Source of the DNA: Candidatus Sumerlaeota bacterium | Lineage (GTDB): Bacteria; Sumerlaeota; Sumerlaeia; JADFCT01 | Direction: 5' to 3' | Assembly (NCBI GenBank): GCA_026398575.1 | Contig: JAPLSP010000612.1 | Location: 1 to 14,809 of the forward strand | DNA length: 14,809 nt | Part shown: piece after piece, positions 6,388-12,845 of the stretch | How the letters are laid out: each line of letters opens with the position of its first letter | Numbering within the stretch: position 1 is the first letter of the stretch | Notes under the pieces: model-generated | Seen by the model: the letters and a program-made list of their open reading frames with translations, nothing else | The model's database searches: none | Told to the model about the DNA's origin: nothing | Made by a program: the position numbers and the translations under genes

Positions 6388-6478
6388 GGTTCAACCCCTC
6401 CAGGGTTGGCAGTTGGGGGCGGATGCTACCCACCGGTTGCCACCGGAGGCTATTCAAATTCAACCCCTCCGGGGTTGG
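6388..6478 (-). repeat. inverted copy of the 70-bp palindromic repeat (right flank)
   Basis: A lone hairpin (6388-6409, with one altered base in the stem) is followed by a 69-bp reverse-complement copy of the left-hand unit, ending in CAACCCCTCCGGGGTTGG at 6461-6478. The copy keeps both internal hairpins and the linker GCTATTCAAATTCAACCCC. The right side thus mirrors the left but with only one full unit instead of three. Confidence 0.93.
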
Positions 6479-6486
6479 AAGCGTGT

Positions 6487-6544
6487 GGAAAATTAATCAC
6501 GTAAGCTCCGGGATTGGCAATGCGCGGAAAAAATTAATAGCGTA
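6487..6544. promoter_or_regulatory. direct repeat upstream of the efflux operon, possible operator
   Basis: GGAAAATTAATCACGTA (6487-6503) and GGAAAAAATTAATAGCGTA (6526-6544) are two similar AT-rich boxes 39 bp apart in the 154-bp gap before the operon. A TACAAT hexamer at 6594-6599 is a plausible -10, but no good -35 is at the right distance. Binding by a regulator is an inference; no regulator gene is in the window. Confidence 0.3.
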
Positions 6545-6632
6545 TGCATATACATTCGAAGTTGGTAGTGCAATGGGATCACAATAGCGCATCTACAATG
6601 GGCTTTATAAAAAATCTTCCCGAGGAGCAAAC

Positions 6633-7922
6633 ATGCATTTTCGCTTCGTTACTGGCAAGATCAACCCTAAGACTGCATGGGGGGGCTTGCTTCTGTTTTG
6701 CGTTCTTTCGCTGGCGGCGGTCTCCCAGGCGGCGGAAGAAGAAGGCGCGGCTGCGGTCGCCACTTCGGATTTGCAGGCCAAGGTGCGCGTGGTGAAAGCG
6801 GAGGCGGGCGAATTGCCGCTCATCTTGCGCGCGCTGGGAATGGTCGCGCCCATCCCGCGTTCCGAAGAAGCCATTGTGAACCGCAACGCCGGCGTCATCG
6901 CGGCGGTCGAAGTTCGCGACGGCGACATGGTGGAATCCGGAACGATTCTGGCCCGTCTGGACGAACGCCCCTGGCGCGAAAGCCAGCGTCGCGCGGAAAC
7001 GGCTTCCCGGGCGGCGGAGGCGGATCTGAAGCGCGCGAACGACGGCGGCCTTGCCGCGCAACAGGCCGAACTGGACCTGGCCGCCGCCAAAGCGGAGATG
7101 GACGTCACGCAGACCAAGCGCGACGCCGACCGTCTGGCAGCCTTGCTGAAAGAAAACCTGACCTCCGCCAAGGCCGCGCAAGATGCCCAGCTCGCCCTCA
7201 AGAACGCGAACCTGGTGGCCGAGGCGGCGAAACACAAAGCAGAAGCCTACCGCAAGAGCGGACTCTCGGCGGACTTGGCGAAGCTCGAAGCCGCCGTGGA
7301 ACAGGCGAAAGGCGACCTGGCGGCGGCGCGGCGCGATCTCGAATATTCCATCATCCGCTCTTCCTGCGCCGGAAAGATCACCGGCCTGACGATCGAGATC
7401 GGGCAGCGGCTGGAGGCGGGAATCGTGCTTGCGCGCATCAAGGCAGGGCAGCGCACCGCCATCCGCGCGGAATTGGCGCCCAAAGAGGCCCGAACGGTCA
7501 AACTGGGCGCCGCGGCCACGATTTCTCTTTCAGAATGCACCAGCCTGACCGGAAAGGTCACTTCCATCGGGGGCGCCGCCGACCCGGACACCGGCCTGAT
7601 CCCTGTTTTCATCGAGGCGCAATCGCTGGAGAATTCGCTCATCCTGGGCGAGAGCGTGTTGGCGGATATCATCACCGGCATGTCGCCGCGCGGCATCATC
7701 GTGCCCGCGACGGCGCTGGTGTTGGCGGAAGAAGCCGCCTCCGTCGTGACCGTGGATGAGCATCAAATTGCCCACATCATCCCTGTTCAAATCCTGGCGC
7801 GCGCGGGGGACGAGATCGCGGTCAAAGGCGAAGGCCTGGAGCAAGGCGCCCTCGTGGTCGTTGAGGGCGGCTACAATCTGCCGGATCGCGCGCACGTCGT
7901 CCTGGATACGGATCAAAAATGA
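6633..7922 (+). CDS. RND efflux periplasmic adaptor (membrane fusion protein)
   Basis: A 429-residue HlyD/MFP-family adaptor linking the inner-membrane pump to the outer-membrane channel. Residues 1-33 are a signal peptide (WGGLLLFCVLSLAAVSQA, cut near A33). The first half of the lipoyl-like barrel follows (VNRNAGVIAAVEVRDGDMV). A long Ala/Glu/Lys-rich alpha-helical hairpin spans about residues 115-240. The second barrel half (IIRSSCAGKITGLTIEIGQR) and the beta-barrel (TAIRAELAPKEARTV onward) come next, then a membrane-proximal domain. A clean Shine-Dalgarno GAGGAG sits at 6622-6627, five bases before the ATG, which fixes the start. Its stop overlaps the permease start by four bases (ATGA), implying translational coupling. 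No metal-binding N-terminal His/Met cluster is visible, so a copper or heavy-metal role is not favoured on this evidence. Substrate unknown. Confidence 0.92.
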   Translation: MHFRFVTGKINPKTAWGGLLLFCVLSLAAVSQAAEEEGAAAVATSDLQAKVRVVKAEAGELPLILRALGMVAPIPRSEEAIVNRNAGVIAAVEVRDGDMVESGTILARLDERPWRESQRRAETASRAAEADLKRANDGGLAAQQAELDLAAAKAEMDVTQTKRDADRLAALLKENLTSAKAAQDAQLALKNANLVAEAAKHKAEAYRKSGLSADLAKLEAAVEQAKGDLAAARRDLEYSIIRSSCAGKITGLTIEIGQRLEAGIVLARIKAGQRTAIRAELAPKEARTVKLGAAATISLSECTSLTGKVTSIGGAADPDTGLIPVFIEAQSLENSLILGESVLADIITGMSPRGIIVPATALVLAEEAASVVTVDEHQIAHIIPVQILARAGDEIAVKGEGLEQGALVVVEGGYNLPDRAHVVLDTDQK

Positions 7923-10900
7923 CAACGAATTCCTCTAAAACAGGCGTCGCGGCCTTCTCGCTACGCCATGCCAAGGCGTTGATTTTGATTATCGTCGGGC
8001 TTTGCCTGGCGGGCGGGGCCGCGCTGTTGACGATGCCATCGGGCATCTATCCTGACGTGACGTTTCCGCGCATCGCCATCGTCGCCGAGCGCGGCGAGGA
8101 ACCCGTCGAAAATATGATGATCGGTGTGGCGCGGCCCATCGAAGAAGCGGTCAACGCCGTTCCGGGGCTGACGCGCGTCCGGTCCAAGACGATCCGGGGC
8201 GCCGTCGAGATGTCGCTCGATTTCAGCGCGGAGACCGACATGCGGGACGCGCTGGCGCAAACCCGCGCGCGGGTTACGGAGATTCTACCCAAACTTCTGA
8301 CGGGGCTGACGGCCACGATCGAACAGCAGAATCCTTCCGTCTTCCCCGTCATTTCGTTCAACGTCAGCCTGGACGCGGCCGCGACGACGGGAACGGTCCG
8401 CGACGGCGCCGCCCTGCTGCAATGGACGAACATGGAGCTCAAGCCGCGCCTGACCCGATTGCGCGACGTTTTCATGGTCACGGTTCAGGGAGCGCAGGAA
8501 CGGCGCATTCTGGTCGAGGCCGATCCCGGGCGTCTGGCGGCGGCCAGTCTTTCGCTCACGGATATCGTCAAGGCGGTCGGCGCGGCCAACGCCATTGACA
8601 GCGTCGGACTGCTGGAGCGCGACTATCAGCAGTTCCAGATCATAGCCTCCAACGAACTCAAAACCCTGGACGACATTAACTCGATCCCCGTCGCCACGCG
8701 GCGCGGCAAGGCCATCCGCCTGAGCGACGTGGCCACCGTTCACGAGGGGCTGGCCGACGCCACCAAGGTCGTCTCGGGCAATGGACACGATTCGTGCGTG
8801 GTTTCGGTTTTCATGCGCTACGCCGGAAAGGTCACCGATCTTTCGGACAACGTCAAAGAGACCCTTTCCCGGATAAAGGCGAACCTCCCCGCCGGCGTCA
8901 CCATCACCCCGGTGTACGACCAGGCCGATTTGGTTCGCGACTCGCTTAACGGCGTGCGCGACGCCATCGGATTGGGAATGCTTTTGTCCATTGTCGTGTT
9001 GCTGGCCTTTCTCGGCTCCTGGCGTCTCATGGTCGTGGCCGGCGTTTCCATCCCCATTTCCGTGCTGGGGACTTTTGCGTTGATGACCACGTTTCATCAA
9101 TCGCTCAACCTGATGTCGCTGGGCGGCATCGCCATCGCCATCGGATTGATCATAGACAACGCCATTGTCGTTGTGGAGAACATCGCCCGCTCGCTCTCAG
9201 CGGCCGAAAGCAGGCGAGAGGCCGTCGTCCGCGCCACGAATGAGATTTTTGGCGCCGTCACGGGCTCGTCGCTGACGACAGTGGTTGTCTTCGTCCCGCT
9301 CGTGCTGCTCGAAGGCGTCGTGGGGCAATTTTTCCGCGCCATGTCCGTCACGCTCTCGATCGGGATTCTCGTTTCTCTGGCCGTATCGCTGACGCTGACC
9401 CCGGTCATGAGCGCCGGCTGGTTCGGACCGCGTCCGGGCGAGCGGACGGCGCGCCGCTGGACGGAATGGCTGGCGGGCATCTATGAAAAGCTGATCCGGC
9501 GCATCTTGCGTCATCCATGGATCGCCGCCGTGATTCTTTGCATTCTCGTTGCGGCGGGCGCATGGGAGGCCCGCCATCAGGAGACCGGCTTCCTGCCGCA
9601 AATGGATGAAGGCGGGTTCGTGCTCGACTACTTCATGCCGGTCGGAACCTCGCTGTCGGAAACGGACAAAAACTGCCGCAGGATCGAAGCGATTCTGCTC
9701 GAGACGCCTCAGATCAGCTCCTTTTCGCGCCGCACCGGCGCCGAGCTGGGCTTCTTCGCCACCGAGCAGTTCACGGGCGATTTCCTCGTGGGCTTGAAGC
9801 CGCGCAGCGAGCGCCAGCATACCACCATCGAAGTCATTGACGACCTTCGCAAGCGCGTCGCACGCGAGGTCCCGCAAATCGAAGTCGAATTCATCCAGGT
9901 AATGCAGGACACGATCAACGACCTGGCCGGCAATCCCTCGCCCTTGGAGGTCAAGGTTTTTGGCATGGATTACCGTGTGCTGCAAACTCTGGCCGGCACG
10001 GTGGCGGGCCAGTTGGAAAAGATTCCGGGCGTCGTGGACATCAAGAAGGGCGTTTCCTTCGGCAGCCCGGAAATCACCTATCGGTTCGATCCGGTCGCGC
10101 TGGGAAAGACCGGCCTGACCTGCGAGGACGCCGAGAGCCAGATGCGCGCGGCCCTCCTGGGTGAAGACGCGACGGTCGTGCGGCGCGGGGAATTCCTGAT
10201 CCCGGTGACGGTGCGCTATCCCGATTGGGTCCGGCGCGATCCGGCGTGGCTCGAGCGGATTCCGCTGGCCAGCGCGTCGGGCCATTCCATCCCGGCCTCG
10301 CTCATCAGCCGCGTCGAGGAGAAAAGAAACTTCAATGAGCTGGCGCGCGAAAACCAGCAACCGTTGGTTTCCGTGACGGCGGGAATCAGCGGGCGCGACC
10401 TGGGGAGCGTGGCCCGCGACGTGCGCGCCACCCTGAAGCGAATCCTTTTGCCGCGCGGAACGCGGTTCGAGCTGGCCGGACAGATCGAAAGCCAGACCAA
10501 AGCGTTCGAGAACCTGATGGTCGTGTTCGGGTTGGCCATGGGGCTGGTCTTTGTGCTGCTGGTCATGCAATTCCGCTCGTTCCGTCTGCCGTTGATTATT
10601 TTTCTGGCGCTGCCGTTTTCGCCGATCGGCGGACTGATCGCCTTGCGCCTGACCGGTACGGAATTGAATATTTCCGCTTTCATGGGATTGATCATGCTCG
10701 TCGGCATCGTAGTAAGGAACGGCATCATTCTGATCGAATATACCGAGCAGCTTCGAATCGCGGGCGCCCCGACGCTCTTGGAAGCGCTGACGCGGGCGGC
10801 GCGCATCCGGTTGCGTCCCATCCTCATGACCTCGCTGACGGCCATCATGGCGCTGCTGCCGCTGGCGCTGAACATCGGGGCTGGCGCGGAATTGCAGCGC

Positions 10901-11017
10901 CCGCTGGCCATCGTCGTCATCGGAGGATTGTCGCTCTCGACGGTGTTCACGCTCCTGGTGGTGCCGGTCGCCCATATCCTCCTGGGAGAGCCCCAGCGCA
11001 TCCACGAAGAGAGTTGA
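7919..11017 (+). CDS. RND-superfamily efflux permease (inner-membrane pump)
   Basis: A 1032-residue proton-driven antiporter of AcrB/CzcA architecture: TM1 near residues 20-40, a large periplasmic loop, TM2-6, TM7 near 535-555, a second periplasmic loop and TM8-12. The N-terminus (GIYPDVTFPRIAIVAERGEE), TM4 (GLIIDNAIVVVENIARSL) and the post-TM7 phrase QMDEGGFVLDYFMPVGTSLS are family hallmarks. The proton-relay positions are unusual: TM4 has D413-N414 where multidrug pumps have Asp-Asp, and TM10 has R933-N934 (VVRNGIILIEY) where AcrB has Lys-Asn. The DFG..DG motif of classical heavy-metal pumps is also absent. It is therefore neither a typical HAE nor a typical HME pump, and the substrate cannot be called. 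It overlaps the adaptor gene by 4 bp and precedes the outer-membrane factor by 21 bp. Confidence 0.95.
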   Translation: MTTNSSKTGVAAFSLRHAKALILIIVGLCLAGGAALLTMPSGIYPDVTFPRIAIVAERGEEPVENMMIGVARPIEEAVNAVPGLTRVRSKTIRGAVEMSLDFSAETDMRDALAQTRARVTEILPKLLTGLTATIEQQNPSVFPVISFNVSLDAAATTGTVRDGAALLQWTNMELKPRLTRLRDVFMVTVQGAQERRILVEADPGRLAAASLSLTDIVKAVGAANAIDSVGLLERDYQQFQIIASNELKTLDDINSIPVATRRGKAIRLSDVATVHEGLADATKVVSGNGHDSCVVSVFMRYAGKVTDLSDNVKETLSRIKANLPAGVTITPVYDQADLVRDSLNGVRDAIGLGMLLSIVVLLAFLGSWRLMVVAGVSIPISVLGTFALMTTFHQSLNLMSLGGIAIAIGLIIDNAIVVVENIARSLSAAESRREAVVRATNEIFGAVTGSSLTTVVVFVPLVLLEGVVGQFFRAMSVTLSIGILVSLAVSLTLTPVMSAGWFGPRPGERTARRWTEWLAGIYEKLIRRILRHPWIAAVILCILVAAGAWEARHQETGFLPQMDEGGFVLDYFMPVGTSLSETDKNCRRIEAILLETPQISSFSRRTGAELGFFATEQFTGDFLVGLKPRSERQHTTIEVIDDLRKRVAREVPQIEVEFIQVMQDTINDLAGNPSPLEVKVFGMDYRVLQTLAGTVAGQLEKIPGVVDIKKGVSFGSPEITYRFDPVALGKTGLTCEDAESQMRAALLGEDATVVRRGEFLIPVTVRYPDWVRRDPAWLERIPLASASGHSIPASLISRVEEKRNFNELARENQQPLVSVTAGISGRDLGSVARDVRATLKRILLPRGTRFELAGQIESQTKAFENLMVVFGLAMGLVFVLLVMQFRSFRLPLIIFLALPFSPIGGLIALRLTGTELNISAFMGLIMLVGIVVRNGIILIEYTEQLRIAGAPTLLEALTRAARIRLRPILMTSLTAIMALLPLALNIGAGAELQRPLAIVVIGGLSLSTVFTLLVVPVAHILLGEPQRIHEES

Positions 11018-11038
11018 TCGGCAGAAAGGCCATCATTC

Positions 11039-12376
11039 ATGCGATTTTTGTTTCCGCGAATTTCCCATTTCGTCCCGCTGTTGATCAGCGGCCTGATCTG
11101 CCTGGCGCTGGCCGGATGCGCGACGCCGCCCGCCAGGATGGAGTGGAAGCCGCTTCAGGCCTCGGAGTTGGCCACGACGCTGACGTTGAGCCAATGTCTG
11201 AATCTGGCGCGTAATAGCGATGTGCGGGCGGCCGAATGGCGAAGCCGCATCGTGGCGGCGCATGCCGGCGTCGTTACGGCAAAAGAGATTCCCAATCCGA
11301 CGCTGAATCTTGCCTGGGAAGACGTCGGGATGAGGGACGCGGCTGGCGCGTCCCTCGCCTCCCACTTGGTCGGGGTCTCTTATCCGATCTTTTTCTGGTG
11401 GACGCGCGACCCGAAGATCCGATCCGCCCAGGCCGCCGAGCGCGAGGAAATCCAGTCCGTCCGAAGCGAACGGCGCCAGCTGGACGTCAGCGTGGGCACG
11501 GCTTATTGGGAATTGGTCGCGGATCAAAGGCAGGTGGCATTGGCCGGCCAGCTGGTCGAAAACGCACGCGAAGCCGCGCGGCTGGCGCGAAAGGAAAAAG
11601 AACTGGGTTCGCGTTCTTTGCTGGACGTGCATCGCGCCGAAGCGGATTTGCTGGAGGCGGAAAGCGATCAGTCGGATGCGGTCAGCAAGCTGCGCCTAGA
11701 TCAGCTGGCGTTCGCTTTCGCTCTCGGGACCGAGCAACCGGCCTTCCCGCAGGTCAGCGATTGCGGCGATGAATCGCTGACGTCTGGCTCCCATGCATTG
11801 ACGGCCTCTTCGATGCCCTATGAAATATTGGCGGCGGCGCTTAGGAAGGATCCCGATTGGGCCAAGGCCAAAGCCGCATGCGAAACGGCGCAGGCCGATC
11901 TGCAAATCGAACGCCTGAGCGCGCTCCCGCTGACCGACGCCCAGGCCGGCGCAGGCCGCAAAGGCGGTCCGGACGGCATTGGCGCAAACTACGGTCTTGA
12001 TGTTCCCATCCCCATCTTCAATGCGAATCTGGGCGGCATTCAAAAAGCGCAGGCCGCCCTCGAAACCGCGCAAGCCGACGAGGAAAAAGCGCGCCGGGCG
12101 GTCGTCGCGACGGTCTCCCAGGCGTGGGAGAAAGCCCGCATCGCATTGCGTAAATACCGGCAATACGCGGTCGTGCTCGCCGATGCGCGCCAGCGCGATG
12201 AGGCCGCGGCTCGCAAACTCTTCACGGCGGGCGAAATCGGCTATGAGGATTATCTGCTCGTTAACCGCGATGCCATCCAGAAGCGCAAAGCCCTGATCGA
12301 ATCCTGGCTCGGCGCGGCCCAATCCGTCTGGAACTTCGAATGCGCCCTGGGGTGGCATGATAGCGAGCGGCAGTAG
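11039..12376 (+). CDS. TolC-family outer-membrane efflux lipoprotein
   Basis: A 445-residue outer-membrane factor that would complete the tripartite pump. It has a lipoprotein signal peptide with lipobox L24-A25-G26-C27, so Cys27 would be lipidated. Two repeated OEP halves follow, each rich in long Ala/Glu/Arg helices. The first half includes LTLSQCLNLARNSDVRAAEW and KEIPNPTLNLAWEDVG; the second includes GLDVPIPIFNANLGGIQKAQ and the helical stretch up to WLGAAQSVW. A Shine-Dalgarno-like AGAAAGG lies at 11023-11029, nine bases before the ATG. It is the last gene of the operon; no hairpin with a T-tract follows, and the transcript end may lie in the repeat-rich spacer. The family is clear, and the CusC/CzcC-like subtype is only an impression. 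Confidence 0.93.
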   Translation: MRFLFPRISHFVPLLISGLICLALAGCATPPARMEWKPLQASELATTLTLSQCLNLARNSDVRAAEWRSRIVAAHAGVVTAKEIPNPTLNLAWEDVGMRDAAGASLASHLVGVSYPIFFWWTRDPKIRSAQAAEREEIQSVRSERRQLDVSVGTAYWELVADQRQVALAGQLVENAREAARLARKEKELGSRSLLDVHRAEADLLEAESDQSDAVSKLRLDQLAFAFALGTEQPAFPQVSDCGDESLTSGSHALTASSMPYEILAAALRKDPDWAKAKAACETAQADLQIERLSALPLTDAQAGAGRKGGPDGIGANYGLDVPIPIFNANLGGIQKAQAALETAQADEEKARRAVVATVSQAWEKARIALRKYRQYAVVLADARQRDEAAARKLFTAGEIGYEDYLLVNRDAIQKRKALIESWLGAAQSVWNFECALGWHDSERQ

Positions 12377-12410
12377 CGGCTCACTTGGGGGGTGGCGGAC
12401 GAAGCGCTTC

Positions 12411-12472
12411 AAGGACCACAAGGACTACAAATACCACAATGAAAAATGAAAAATGAAAAATGAAAAATGACA
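12411..12472. repeat. abutting nonamer and heptamer arrays
   Basis: Three 9-nt units (AAGGACCAC, AAGGACTAC, AAATACCAC; 12411-12437) run without a gap into 7-nt units AATGAAA four times plus AATGACA (12438-12472). The nonamers, read in reverse complement, are the GTCCTTG-type units seen at 12666-12701. Confidence 0.88.
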
Positions 12473-12530
12473 GCCCATCCCGGCGCCAGTATTTCACAGC
12501 CCTGCATCATTTGCCTGCCGCGCGCAGTCC

Positions 12531-12565
12531 CATTTTCAATTTCTCATTTCTCATTTTGCATTTTA
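12531..12565. repeat. five heptamers, reverse orientation of the AATGAAA family
   Basis: CATTTTC, AATTTCT, CATTTCT, CATTTTG and CATTTTA sit in exact 7-nt register. CATTTTT is the reverse complement of AAAAATG, so this block is an inverted, degenerate relative of the array at 12438-12472. Confidence 0.8.
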
Positions 12566-12665
12566 CATTGACAACAATGCCATAAGGTGGCCGCGGACGC
12601 ATCCCCAAAAACTCTAGGGAAATTAGGCCAGGCAATGGAGCATTGTATTTCCCGGTTGGCTGGCC

Positions 12666-12701
12666 GTCCTTGGTGTCCTTGCTGTCTTTGATGTCCTTGC
12701 G
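12666..12701. repeat. four nonamers (GTCCTTG family)
   Basis: GTCCTTGGT, GTCCTTGCT, GTCTTTGAT and GTCCTTGCG are contiguous 9-nt units. They are inverted relatives of the nonamers at 12411-12437 and share the GTCC head with those at 68-94 and 2377-2412. Confidence 0.8.
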
Positions 12702-12735
12702 CCAAGCCGCCGCGCGCGCCCTGCAAAGCTTTTGC

Positions 12736-12765
12736 GCATTTCCACGCAATTCCGCGCAATCCGTG
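12736..12765. repeat. three degenerate decamers
   Basis: GCATTTCCAC, GCAATTCCGC and GCAATCCGTG follow each other with a 10-nt period, 34 bp after the nonamers. With three diverged units this may be chance, but it lies among other fixed-length arrays. Confidence 0.4.
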
Positions 12766-12845
12766 GTTGACTCGCCCAAGCATTTTGAGCGAATCTTCGC
12801 GGCTCAATTTTTGGCTTTTATTTTATCGGAACTGCGAAAGAAATC

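Larger units (their letters stand above)
5671..6478 (+). mobile_element. IS200-like / REP-associated transposase with its palindromic repeats
   Basis: One small tyrosine transposase gene is framed by inverted copies of the same hairpin: 5881-5902 on the left and 6388-6409 on the right, 22 nt each with two mismatches. Further 70-bp units lie outside on both sides. This is the layout of REP-associated tyrosine transposases (RAYTs), where the repeats are the enzyme's likely DNA substrates. The exact ends and any target duplication cannot be set; this family does not generate one. Confidence 0.7.
12377..12845. other. 469-bp repeat-rich intergenic region
   Basis: No convincing gene lies here; the open frames on the minus strand are side-products of tandem arrays. 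It holds, in order, a nonamer-heptamer block (12411-12472), an inverted-sense heptamer block (12531-12565), an inverted-sense nonamer block (12666-12701) and three decamers (12736-12765). An AT-rich stretch at 12808-12830 just before the kinase-phosphatase gene is the most likely place for that gene's promoter, but no clear -35/-10 pair could be assigned. Confidence 0.7.

Noticed and set aside
6633..12376. Assigning the pump as CzcCBA or CusCBA (heavy metal)
   Set aside because: The permease lacks the heavy-metal TM4 signature and the adaptor has no visible metal-binding cluster, so a specific symbol is not supported.
12507..12807. Minus-strand open frames of about 90 codons between the efflux operon and the kinase-phosphatase
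   Set aside because: They run through the nonamer and heptamer arrays (giving phrases such as KDIKDSKDTKD) and have no domain features.
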